Part shown: positions 5,834-13,241 of the stretch, in pieces
Layout: each line of letters opens with the position of its first letter
How positions within the stretch are numbered: position 1 is the first letter of the stretch
Assembly (NCBI GenBank): GCA_038246575.1
Contig: JBBRVU010000073.1
Span: forward strand, 1 to 18,470
From: JACCUZ01 sp038246575
GTDB taxonomy: Bacteria; Actinomycetota; Actinomycetes; JACCUZ01
Reading direction: 5' to 3'
Length of the DNA: 18,470 nt
Position numbers and translations under genes: made by a program
The notes under the pieces: model-generated
What the model was told of the DNA's origin: nothing
Databases searched by the model: none
What the model saw: only the letters and a program-made list of their open reading frames with translations

Positions 5834-7357
5834 TCAGCGGCGCATCAGGAACTCGCGAACGACGGTTCGGCCCCGGCCAGCTCGAGCTGTCACCACGTGT
5901 CCCCCGCCCTTGACCACGACCAACCGTGCATCGGGTGCCCGCACCGCCACCGGCCGCACCGACTCGACAGGCGCCGCCAGGTCGCGGTCGCCGGAGACGA
6001 ACAGCGTCGGCACATCGGGCAGGCTCTGCGAGGCCGACGTGATCGCGAGCCGGCTCGGTGGCGTTGACGGCCAGGCCAGGCACTCGCGCACCCCACTGCT
6101 GTCGCGCGCGCTGGCCCGGTCGAAGGGGAAGAACGCGGCCGCGGGCAACCGGGCGACTTCGCGACGTAGATCCGACGAACGCCCGCGGACAGGCGCGCCC
6201 GACCGCCCCCACGGGAAGCGCTGGTCAGCGCAGAACGCAGTGAGGTTCAGGGCGGCGCTGAAGACCTCCGGGGCGGCTGCGAAGCCGGTGCGGTAGGCGT
6301 CAAGCAGCTCGTCGAGGTCGGTGCGGTCACCGCGTGCGGCCCGACGCAACGCCGGCAAAAGCGACGCGTAGGTGGGGTCGCCGCTGGACAGGCCCGAGAG
6401 CAGGTCGAGCAGGTCGCCGCCGCCTCCGTCCCGGCCCACGACCCGGGCGAGGTCGGCCACCGGGTCACCGGGGCAGCGGCGGGCCGCGGCGCAGGCCAGC
6501 CGCAGGACCCGTCCGGTGGCCGTCATCACGTCGACCTGAAGGGTGTCCGGCCCGGCCGGCGGAAGTGCCGAGTCGAGCACGAGCGCGGAGATGCGGCGCG
6601 GGTGCGCGGCGGCGTACTGCTGGGCGAGGAAGGTGCCGTAGCTGATCGCGAACACCGTCCAGGTGTCGACGCCGAGGGCCGCTCGGAGCTGCTCGAGGTC
6701 ACCGATCACGTCATCGGTCCCGTACAGCTCACGGTCCGGACCCAGAGACGTCGCGCAGTCACGCACCGCGGTGGGCGGCAGGGTGAAGCTGGCACCGGCC
6801 GCCGTCTGCAGCGTGGGGCAGGACAGCGCCGACGGACCGGTGCCGCGAGCGTCCAGGGCGACGATCCGATAGGCCGCGACGACCTCCGGGCCGAGGCGGA
6901 TGAGCAGCTCGGGTGCGAGCGGGGCACCCGGCGCACCCGGGCCGCCGTTGAGGAAGACGAGCGCCCCCCGCGGTGCGCGCGGCTCGGCCTCGACGGCGAC
7001 CTGGAGCCCGAGCGACTCCCCGCCCGTGGTGCTCCGGTCGAGCGGCACGTCGAAGCGGCCGCAGGTGAAGCCCCCGCGACAGGCGTACGCATCGACGAGC
7101 CCGGCCGGGTCGGGCCGGGTCGAACCGGTGCCGCTCGGTGACGACGGGACCTCGGCAGACGGGACTGAGCCCGGGCTGCCGCCGGTGCCCGGCCGGGTCT
7201 CCTGGGACGAGCCGGAGTCCGACCTCGGCCCGGAGCTGCACGCCGCGACCAGCAGGGCCGCGGCAACCACGGCGCCCAGCCGGGCGAAGCCGGCCCGTTG
7301 CGCTGTGGCCGCCGGGCGTTTCAACGAGCAGCCGCTGGTCCCGCGTCGCCTGCCCAC
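5834..7357 (-). CDS. Lipoprotein alpha/beta hydrolase, peptidase S33 / TAP-like
   Basis: A 507-residue protein with a basic N-region, a hydrophobic segment (about 25-39) and lipobox LVAAC (Cys40), so it is an exported lipoprotein. A Ser/Pro/Gly-rich spacer (41-85) follows, then an alpha/beta hydrolase of the tripeptidyl-aminopeptidase type. The oxyanion motif NGGPG lies at 137-141, the nucleophile Ser239 in FAISYGT, the Asp in SGDRD (457 or 459) and His487 in KGGGH. Such enzymes release short peptides from protein N-termini or cleave prolyl/ester substrates. The nucleophile elbow reads AxSxG rather than GxSxG, a mild deviation. The GTG start at 7357 lies 15 bases after the stop of the DUF2236 gene, so the two are probably co-transcribed. 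Confidence 0.88.
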   Translation of the reverse strand: MGRRRGTSGCSLKRPAATAQRAGFARLGAVVAAALLVAACSSGPRSDSGSSQETRPGTGGSPGSVPSAEVPSSPSGTGSTRPDPAGLVDAYACRGGFTCGRFDVPLDRSTTGGESLGLQVAVEAEPRAPRGALVFLNGGPGAPGAPLAPELLIRLGPEVVAAYRIVALDARGTGPSALSCPTLQTAAGASFTLPPTAVRDCATSLGPDRELYGTDDVIGDLEQLRAALGVDTWTVFAISYGTFLAQQYAAAHPRRISALVLDSALPPAGPDTLQVDVMTATGRVLRLACAAARRCPGDPVADLARVVGRDGGGGDLLDLLSGLSSGDPTYASLLPALRRAARGDRTDLDELLDAYRTGFAAAPEVFSAALNLTAFCADQRFPWGRSGAPVRGRSSDLRREVARLPAAAFFPFDRASARDSSGVRECLAWPSTPPSRLAITSASQSLPDVPTLFVSGDRDLAAPVESVRPVAVRAPDARLVVVKGGGHVVTARAGRGRTVVREFLMRR

Positions 7358-7372
7358 GGTCGCGACCCTAGG

Positions 7373-8293
7373 TCAGGCGGCCTCGGCGGTGAGGGCTCGC
7401 AACCGGGCGGCCTCTGCGGCGGGGCTCGCTCCGAGGATCCGTGCCAGCAGCGCGGTGGCGGCCCGCCCGATCACCGCCGCCGGGAGCTGGGGCAGCACGG
7501 GACGAGCCGACAGCAGCGGGCGCAGGTCCGGCGGAAGAGTCGCCGCGGCGGCGGCCGCGACGATCCGGTAGGGCGCGCGGATGCGCGGCGGCAGCGGCGG
7601 GTCCATCAGGAACCGGTGCGCGCTCGCGGTGTCCGGGGTGACCCGCAGGGCCGGGCGGTAGTGCGCCCAGGTCTGCTCGAGCTCGGCCGCGTCGTGCGGG
7701 ACATGAGCGGCGCCCAGGTGCTCACCGACGCGGGCCATGTCGGCGAGGTAGTCGTCCAGATCGAACCGGGTCCGGCCGAGGCGGGCTACCGACACGGCCA
7801 GCGAGTCGGCGAGAGCGAGGTGCACCCAGCCGAGCAGCTCGGGGTCGCTGGCGTCGTAGGCCTCGCCGGATGGCGTCCGGCCGGTGACCGAACGGTGCGC
7901 GCCACGGACCCGACGGCATACCCGCTCGGCCTGCGCGGTCGTGCCGAACGTCGTGATCGTCACGAACGCGGCCGTGCGCTGCAGCCGGCTCTCCGGGTCC
8001 TCGCGGTAGGCCGAATGCTGGTCGAAGCCGGCGAGCACGGTCGGGTGCATGGCCTGCACGAGCAGCGCACGTACGCCGCCGACCAGGGTTGCGGCGTCGG
8101 CGTGAACCGCCCAGATCGTCGAGTCAGGGCCGAACCAGCCGGCGTCGCCGGGGTCGCCGATCTCCTTGACCCAGGGCGCCATCCCGTCCGACTGCCCGGT
8201 CAGCAGCGTGCGGATCGCTCCTCTGGCCGCCCCCGCCGCGCCGCCCACGCTGCGTTCGCCCACAGGTACTGCCCTTCTCGACCGGTTCGTCAC
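7373..8293 (-). CDS. DUF2236 / MpaB-family putative heme oxygenase
   Basis: A 306-residue protein with the hallmarks of the oxygenase MpaB (DUF2236) family: GGVRALLVQAMHPTVLAGF (about 72-90), QHSAYREDPESRLQRT (about 92-107) and GWVHLALADS (about 155-164). Conserved histidines H83, H93 and H158 are present. Characterised family members include the rubber oxygenase Lcp, which binds heme b, and fungal MpaB; most actinobacterial members have no known substrate. The GTG at 8293 is the most upstream in-frame start, but its only good AGGAG is about 17 bases away, so the true start is uncertain. A GTG at 8263 is an alternative. It lies 189 bp after cvnD and 15 bp before the hydrolase, all on the minus strand. 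Confidence 0.9.
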   Translation of the reverse strand: MTNRSRRAVPVGERSVGGAAGAARGAIRTLLTGQSDGMAPWVKEIGDPGDAGWFGPDSTIWAVHADAATLVGGVRALLVQAMHPTVLAGFDQHSAYREDPESRLQRTAAFVTITTFGTTAQAERVCRRVRGAHRSVTGRTPSGEAYDASDPELLGWVHLALADSLAVSVARLGRTRFDLDDYLADMARVGEHLGAAHVPHDAAELEQTWAHYRPALRVTPDTASAHRFLMDPPLPPRIRAPYRIVAAAAAATLPPDLRPLLSARPVLPQLPAAVIGRAATALLARILGASPAAEAARLRALTAEAA

Positions 8294-8482
8294 TGGATGA
8301 CTCGTCGAAACTCTCCTTCCCTTTGGTCGGGTCGTTCAGACGCGGCCGGCGTCCCACGCAATCGTGAGATCGACCACGTACGACCTGGTGAAGCGACTTC
8401 GGCGGCCCGCGTACCAGGACATCGAGCTCGTCGATCGCGGCGCTGCTTCAGCAGGCGGGGGCGTGACGAGTGGCGGGGTGGG

Positions 8483-9112
8483 TCAGGGCTGCATGCGGGC
8501 CATGGAGAGCGAGACGAGGGTGATCAGCGCCTGCTTGGTGGCCTGCCGGTTGCGCGCGTCGGTGTAGAACACGGGCGTCTCGTCGCGGACTGCCAGGGCG
8601 GCCCGGATGTCGTCGACCGCGTGCTTGGCGACCCCGTCGAAGCAGTTGATCGCGACGACGAACGGGATCTGACGGGCCTCGAAGTAGTCGACGGCGCCGA
8701 AGCAGTCGTCGAGCCGCTCGGTGTCGACCAGGACCACCGCACCGATGGCACCGGTCACCAGGTCGTCCCACATGAAGTGGAAGCGGTCCTGACCGGGCGT
8801 GCCGAACAGGTACAGCCACAGGTCACCGGGCAGCGCGATCCGGCCGAAGTCCATCGCCACCGTGGTGGAGGTCTTGCGGTCGGAGACGCCGCCGGCGTTG
8901 TCCACGCCGACGCTGTGCTCGGTCATCGCCGCCTCGGTCGAGAGCGGCTCGATGTCGGAGATGGAGCCGATGAAGGTCGTCTTGCCCACGGCGAAGCCAC
9001 CGGCTACCACGATCTTCACGGTCACGGGCGCCGCCGCGGCAGTTCCCGTCGGCACCTGCTGCGCCGGCACGCTGCTCGCCGGCGGGGCGATGTCAGAGCG
9101 AGTGGATGCCAT
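8483..9112 (-). CDS. cvnD: Conservon small GTPase CvnD
   Basis: A 209-residue GTP/ATP-binding protein of the conservon D type, a Ras-like switch that works with CvnB and CvnC at the membrane kinase CvnA. After a disordered N-terminus of about 30 residues come G1 GGFAVGKTT (38-46), G3 as GTPGQ (104-108) in place of DTAGQ, and G4 as NCFD (156-159) in place of NKxD; both changes are typical of CvnD. I chose the ATG at 9112 because GGAGAG lies eight bases ahead; a GTG at 9121 would have no usable ribosome site. It overlaps cvnC by 20 bases, as usual in conservons. The lack of a conventional NKxD lysine leaves base specificity open. Confidence 0.95.
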   Translation of the reverse strand: MASTRSDIAPPASSVPAQQVPTGTAAAAPVTVKIVVAGGFAVGKTTFIGSISDIEPLSTEAAMTEHSVGVDNAGGVSDRKTSTTVAMDFGRIALPGDLWLYLFGTPGQDRFHFMWDDLVTGAIGAVVLVDTERLDDCFGAVDYFEARQIPFVVAINCFDGVAKHAVDDIRAALAVRDETPVFYTDARNRQATKQALITLVSLSMARMQP

Positions 9113-9530
9113 TGAGAACACTCTCCAGGACCTTGAGGTTGGTGGCCGGGGGCGCCGCCTCGGGCGACCCGGTGTGCACGACGACCAGGCCCTCGTCGGC
9201 GAGGTCGCCGATCAGGACGCGGATGACGCCCAGGGGCAGGGACAGGTGGGCGGACAGCTCAGCGATGGACAGGATCGAGGCCGTGGTCAGCTCGAGGATG
9301 CGGCGCCGCTCGGACGTTCCGGCGGGGTCGGTGTACTCGGGCACCCGACGGACGAGCGCCTCGAGCGGGAGGTGTGCCCGGCCGGAGCGGGTGCGTCCGC
9401 GAGTGAGGGCGTACGGCCGGACGGTGCGCGCGTCATCGGTCTCCTCCTCGTAGAGGTCGTGCGAGTGACGGGCATCCGCCGGAGCGGCGGGACCTGGCGT
9501 GCGGGCCTGTGGCCCGGTGGCTTCCGGCAT
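9093..9530 (-). CDS. cvnC: Conservon DUF742 protein CvnC
   Basis: A 145-residue DUF742 protein. The N-terminal 35 residues are polar. The family motif VRPYALTRGRT (about 37-47) is followed by a winged-helix-like region, ILELTTASILSIAELSAHLS, LPLGVIRVLIGDLADEGLV, and a C-terminal LKVLESVLNGI, the usual end of this family. CvnC is a soluble partner of the CvnA/CvnB/CvnD complex; its winged-helix-like fold suggests protein contact or possibly DNA binding, with no reaction known. The ATG at 9530 follows the cvnB stop by six bases and has AGGTG upstream. Its 3' end overlaps cvnD. Confidence 0.94.
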   Translation of the reverse strand: MPEATGPQARTPGPAAPADARHSHDLYEEETDDARTVRPYALTRGRTRSGRAHLPLEALVRRVPEYTDPAGTSERRRILELTTASILSIAELSAHLSLPLGVIRVLIGDLADEGLVVVHTGSPEAAPPATNLKVLESVLNGIHSL

Positions 9531-9536
9531 CTGGCA

Positions 9537-9992
9537 TCACACCTGCGCACCGGCGTGCGAGACCGCGGCACCCAGCGGGAGCCGCGCGCGCATCTCGCTG
9601 ATCAGCTGCGGGGTCATGGCCGCCTCGGCCCGGCTGACCAGCAGAGTCATCTCGTACCCGACCATGCCGACGTCACAGCTGGCGTCGGCGACGACGGCGA
9701 GGACCGACCCGTCGCTGATGCTCGTCGTGAACAGGAACAGCTGGTCCATCTCGACGATGGCCTGCCGGACGGCGCCGCCACCGAGCTGGCGTGCGGCCCC
9801 GCGGGTGAGGCTGGACAGCCCGGACACGATCGCGGCGAGCTGGTCGCCCTGCACGCGATCGAGGTTGTTGGACATGGCCATCAGCAGTCCGTCGGCGGAG
9901 ACGACCAGGGTGTGCTCGACACCGGGCACGCTCTTGACGAAGTTGCCCAGCAGCCAGTTGAAGTTGGCCGCTTCGGCGCTCAGGGTGCTCAC
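9537..9992 (-). CDS. cvnB: Conservon roadblock/LC7 protein CvnB
   Basis: A 151-residue roadblock/LC7 protein. FNWLLGNFVKSVPGVEHTLVVSADGLLMAM is the typical first helix and strand, and DQLAAIVSGLSSL with ISDGSVLAVVADASCDVGMVGYEM completes the fold. Roadblock proteins bind and regulate small GTPases, as MglB does for MglA; CvnB is expected to act on CvnD. It starts with GTG at 9992, overlapping the cvnA stop by four bases (GTGA), so translation is coupled. An AGGAA lies about nine bases upstream. The ribosome reaching this start has just crossed the nine-base repeat at the end of cvnA. Confidence 0.95.
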   Translation of the reverse strand: MSTLSAEAANFNWLLGNFVKSVPGVEHTLVVSADGLLMAMSNNLDRVQGDQLAAIVSGLSSLTRGAARQLGGGAVRQAIVEMDQLFLFTTSISDGSVLAVVADASCDVGMVGYEMTLLVSRAEAAMTPQLISEMRARLPLGAAVSHAGAQV

Positions 9993-12900
9993 GTTGCTCG
10001 TTCCTTTGCTCGGCTGTCGGTGCTGTCGGTGTCGTCGGTGCTGTCGGTGCTGTCGGTGCTGTCAGTGCTGTCGGTGCTGTCGGTGCTGTCGTGACCGGCG
10101 CCGGGCTGCTCGGCGCCATCAGTGGCCCCGCTCCGGCCACGCTCGACACCGGCCCGGAAGCCGGAGAGCATGCCGCGCACCTGCCCGGCAGTGCGTTCGC
10201 GACTGGTGGCCGGAGCCGCATCCGCGGTGGCTGCGGCGGTGGCCGCCGGAGCCGCCGACGGCGTGCGTCGGACCAGCCCGCCGGCCGGCGTCGCCGCCGG
10301 CGCGACAGGGGCGAAGGTCGGCTCGTAGAGGCCGCGCAGCTCGGACAGCGCGGACGACGTGGCGTCCGAACGGGCATTGCGCGAGTCTTCGTCCGCGGCG
10401 GCTGCCGATGGTGCCGTCATGGGTACGGCCGGTGCCGCCGGCGGTGCGCTGCGGCTCGGGAGCTGGTGGGCAGCCTGCCGCTCCGCTTCCTGGCTCACCC
10501 GGCGCGACGGCATCTCCGACTCGCGGGCGAGGACTGGGGCTTCTGACGGTACGTCGTGAGGCACCGGGATCGGCGGTGACGCCGGGGGCGCGGGGACGGG
10601 CCTGGACATCGCGTGTTGACTCGCCGCTGGTGCGGGCACCGGCTCGGGAGTCGGAAGGGGCGCCGTCTCGCGGCTCGGCCGCGGTTCACGCCGACCGCGA
10701 CGTCCGCCACCCGCGCCACGGGTGGGCAGGATGTCGACGGCAGGGGCGAACGCGAAGGTGGGCATGGCCGCCGGCTCCGGCTCGACAACGGCAACAGGCT
10801 CCGGCTCGACAACGGCGACAGGCTCGGGCTCCGGCTCCGGCTCGACAACGGCAACAGGCTCCGGCTCCGGCTCCGGCTCGACAACGGCAACAGGCTCCGG
10901 CTCCGGCTCGACAACGGCGACGGGCTCGGGCTCCACCGCGGGTTCCGCGTCCTCGACCGGCGACAGGACGGGCTCGTCGACCGGCAACGACTCCGGCGCC
11001 CGGCCGCGCCGCCACCGGCTCCGGCGTCCGGTCGGTCCCGTGTCAGCGACCGCAGGCAGAACCTCAGCCTCGGACGGCTCGGCCGCGCTGACATCCTCGG
11101 GCGCAACCTCGACCTCGGGCGCAGGCTCGACCTCGGGCGCGACCTCAGCCGCAAGCTCGGCCACCTCATCGACCGCCGGCTCAGGCACCGCCACCGCCAG
11201 GCCCTGGAACACGGCAACCGGCAGGCTGACCGAGACCGCGGTCCCGGCCGTACGTCCTCGGCGAAGCTCGACCGCAGCTCCCAGCTTCGCGGCGAGCCGG
11301 CCCACGACCAGGTGGCCCAGCCGCTGCGACACGGCGATCTCCGCCACCAACGGATGCGCGATCTTCTCGTTCGCCTCGGCGACCTCGGCCTCGGACATCC
11401 CGAGACCGCTGTCGGTGATCGTGACCTCGAACCCCGACCCGCTCTGCGCAGCGGACACGATCACCGGGGTGTCCGGGTTGGAGAAGTGGGTTGCGTTCTC
11501 GAGCAGCTCGGCCAGCAGGTGCGCGACGGTGAGCGCATGCCGGCCGGAGACCTCCGGGTCCTCGGTCATCGACAGGTCGATGCGGTCGAAGGCCTCGATC
11601 TCCCCGACGGCGGTCCGGATGACGTCGGACAGCGGCATCGTGTTTCGGAGCCGGCGCGTCGAGTCGATGCCCGCAAGCACCAGCAGGCTCTCGGCGTTGC
11701 GGCGCATCCGGGTCGCGAGGTGGTCCAGCGTGAACAGCCGCTCCAACGCGTCAGGGTCCTCTTCGCCGGACTCCATCGCGTCCAGCGCTTTGAGCTGGCG
11801 ACCGAGCAGGACCTGGTTGCGGCGCGCGACGTTGACGAACATCTCGGCGATGCTCGCGCGCAGCGCGGCCTGCTCCTTGGCGACCTGGACGGTGACCTCG
11901 TTGACGGTGTTGAACGCCTCGGCCAGTCGACCGATCTCGTCGCTCGACTCGACGGGGATCGGCTCGACGACGACCCCGGGACCGTCCCCTGGGATCTGCA
12001 TCCGCTCGACCATCCGCGGCAGCTCGTCACCGATCTCGCCGGCCGCCAGGGTCAGGCGCCGCAGCGGGCGGGTGATGCGTCGCGCCAGCGAGATCGCCAG
12101 CAGGGCCGCCATGCCGAGACCCAGCACTGCAACGGTTGCGAGCAGCAACGCGCGGCGCTCCTGCTGCGACTGCAGCGTCTCGGCCGCGCCGGAGATGGTC
12201 GCGAGCAGCTGGGACTCCGCCGTCGTCATGGCCGTGACGCGGGTGTCGGCGGCGGTGACCCAGTTCGCCGACCTGGCTGCCGCCGGGTCGCGGCCCTTCA
12301 ACAGGTCGGGCAGGTCACGGCGCACGCGGTCGATGCCCGAGTTGTCGGCTCCGGCGAGAGCCTCGGTCAGCCGGCTGTACAGGTCCTTGGACGACTTGGC
12401 CTGGACGTCCAGCAACGCCTGGCGCTGCTGGGCGACGAGTGCGGCCGCCTGGGCGAACTCCGCCTCGTTGAGCGAGCCGGTCGCGAGGCCGATCCGGACG
12501 ACGTCACGTTCGTGGGAGGCGTACTCCGACGTGTTCGACAGTGCCTGGTAGGCCTGCAGCGATCGCGCCAGCTCCGGCGTACCGGAGGCGGCGACGACAC
12601 CAGGAAGGTCGAGGTCGGCACTTATCACCCGGCTGTAGAAGACGTCGGTCTCGGTGGCGAAGAGCCGGCCCGCGTCCACCGACGCACGGAATCCCGCGAC
12701 CTCGCCATGTCCGGACACCATCCGCGCCAGTGCCGCCTGCACGGCGTCGGACAGCTGCGCGACCGAGGACTGCGTCAGCGTCGTGTCGAGCGCTGCGATC
12801 TGCTCGTCCGTGTCCGCGCGACGGTTTGTGAGCACGTCGGCTCCGCCGGTGTCGGCGACCTCGAGGTGGGTCAGCGTCGCGGTCCGCTCGGCCTGCAGGG

Positions 12901-13075
12901 CATGGACCACCCTGTTGACCTGCGTGGACACGCCGGTCAGCGTCGCGACCTGTCCCGCACGGCGCGCCTCGGAGATCTGGCCGGCGACGAGCAGGCCGGT
13001 GACCACCACGAGGAGCAGCGTGGGGATGGTGAGGACAGCGAGCAGCTTGGTGCGTACTCCGGCGTCACGGAGCAT
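9989..13075 (-). CDS. cvnA: Conservon sensor histidine-kinase-like protein CvnA (NIT-HAMP-ATPase)
   Basis: A 1028-residue membrane sensor. TM1 is about residues 11-33. A helical extracellular nitrate/nitrite-sensing (NIT)-like domain follows (about 40-300, with the NIT-type opening VVHALQAERTATLTHLE), then TM2 about 308-332 and HAMP about 332-395. A dimerisation region contains LDHLATRMRRN (His452), then a GHKL ATPase with N-box ELLENATH (about 523-530) and G-box DSGLGM (555-560). His452 is the candidate phosphoacceptor; whether conservon kinases phosphorylate is not settled. The last 400 residues are a Pro/Glu/Ala-rich, disordered tail with two minisatellites. The ATG at 13075 has GGGGAGGG ahead of it; an upstream in-frame start at 13120 is rejected. 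First gene of the conservon, divergent from the VWA gene. Confidence 0.95.
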   Translation of the reverse strand: MLRDAGVRTKLLAVLTIPTLLLVVVTGLLVAGQISEARRAGQVATLTGVSTQVNRVVHALQAERTATLTHLEVADTGGADVLTNRRADTDEQIAALDTTLTQSSVAQLSDAVQAALARMVSGHGEVAGFRASVDAGRLFATETDVFYSRVISADLDLPGVVAASGTPELARSLQAYQALSNTSEYASHERDVVRIGLATGSLNEAEFAQAAALVAQQRQALLDVQAKSSKDLYSRLTEALAGADNSGIDRVRRDLPDLLKGRDPAAARSANWVTAADTRVTAMTTAESQLLATISGAAETLQSQQERRALLLATVAVLGLGMAALLAISLARRITRPLRRLTLAAGEIGDELPRMVERMQIPGDGPGVVVEPIPVESSDEIGRLAEAFNTVNEVTVQVAKEQAALRASIAEMFVNVARRNQVLLGRQLKALDAMESGEEDPDALERLFTLDHLATRMRRNAESLLVLAGIDSTRRLRNTMPLSDVIRTAVGEIEAFDRIDLSMTEDPEVSGRHALTVAHLLAELLENATHFSNPDTPVIVSAAQSGSGFEVTITDSGLGMSEAEVAEANEKIAHPLVAEIAVSQRLGHLVVGRLAAKLGAAVELRRGRTAGTAVSVSLPVAVFQGLAVAVPEPAVDEVAELAAEVAPEVEPAPEVEVAPEDVSAAEPSEAEVLPAVADTGPTGRRSRWRRGRAPESLPVDEPVLSPVEDAEPAVEPEPVAVVEPEPEPVAVVEPEPEPEPVAVVEPEPEPEPVAVVEPEPVAVVEPEPAAMPTFAFAPAVDILPTRGAGGGRRGRREPRPSRETAPLPTPEPVPAPAASQHAMSRPVPAPPASPPIPVPHDVPSEAPVLARESEMPSRRVSQEAERQAAHQLPSRSAPPAAPAVPMTAPSAAAADEDSRNARSDATSSALSELRGLYEPTFAPVAPAATPAGGLVRRTPSAAPAATAAATADAAPATSRERTAGQVRGMLSGFRAGVERGRSGATDGAEQPGAGHDSTDSTDSTDSTDSTDSTDDTDSTDSRAKERAT
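10014..10091 (-). repeat. 9-bp minisatellite encoding a Ser-Thr-Asp tail of CvnA
   Basis: On the plus strand the unit CTGTCGGTG is repeated eight times in tandem (10014-10085), followed by a partial unit. Two units have one or two base changes (TCGTCGGTG at 10032, CTGTCAGTG at 10059). It encodes (TDS)n at residues about 995-1020 of CvnA, eight residues from the stop. The length is a multiple of three, so copy-number change alters tail length, never frame. Confidence 0.9.
10773..10934 (-). repeat. Pro-Glu-Val tandem repeat in the CvnA tail
   Basis: CTCGACAACGGC recurs at 10781, 10805, 10841, 10877 and 10907, separated by blocks of GGCTCC/GGCTCG hexamers; the spacings are 24, 36, 36 and 30 bases. 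The protein is VAVVEPEP repeated with one to three extra EP dipeptides (residues about 714-768). It should form a stiff, acidic, extended linker on the cytoplasmic side. The varying number of hexamers suggests slippage or unequal exchange that keeps the frame. Confidence 0.88.
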
Positions 13076-13241
13076 AGGGACCCTCCCCAGGGCCGAGCAG
13101 AGACAGAACAATCTGGGCATCGACCGTGAAGCGGCGGGGCTTGAGCGGCGACCTCAACCCTTCGGTGCCTGGGCGGCTCCATCGCTGCGCCCCTACTAGG
13201 CTGCCGCGGGCAACCAGTCGTTTCGCCCCGGGGGAGTTTTC

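Noticed and set aside
8338..8353. Hairpin GACGC-GGCCG-GCGTC between cvnD and the DUF2236 gene as a terminator
   Set aside because: A five-pair stem without a U-tract is too weak to call in DNA of this GC content.
10014..10091. Short regular repeats considered as a CRISPR array
   Set aside because: The nine-base units are directly tandem with no spacers and lie inside a coding frame.
10613..13129. A long plus-strand open frame (over 800 codons) opposite cvnA
   Set aside because: The minus strand encodes the complete NIT-HAMP-kinase protein. The plus frame has low-complexity Arg/Gln/Gly content and no recognisable domain.
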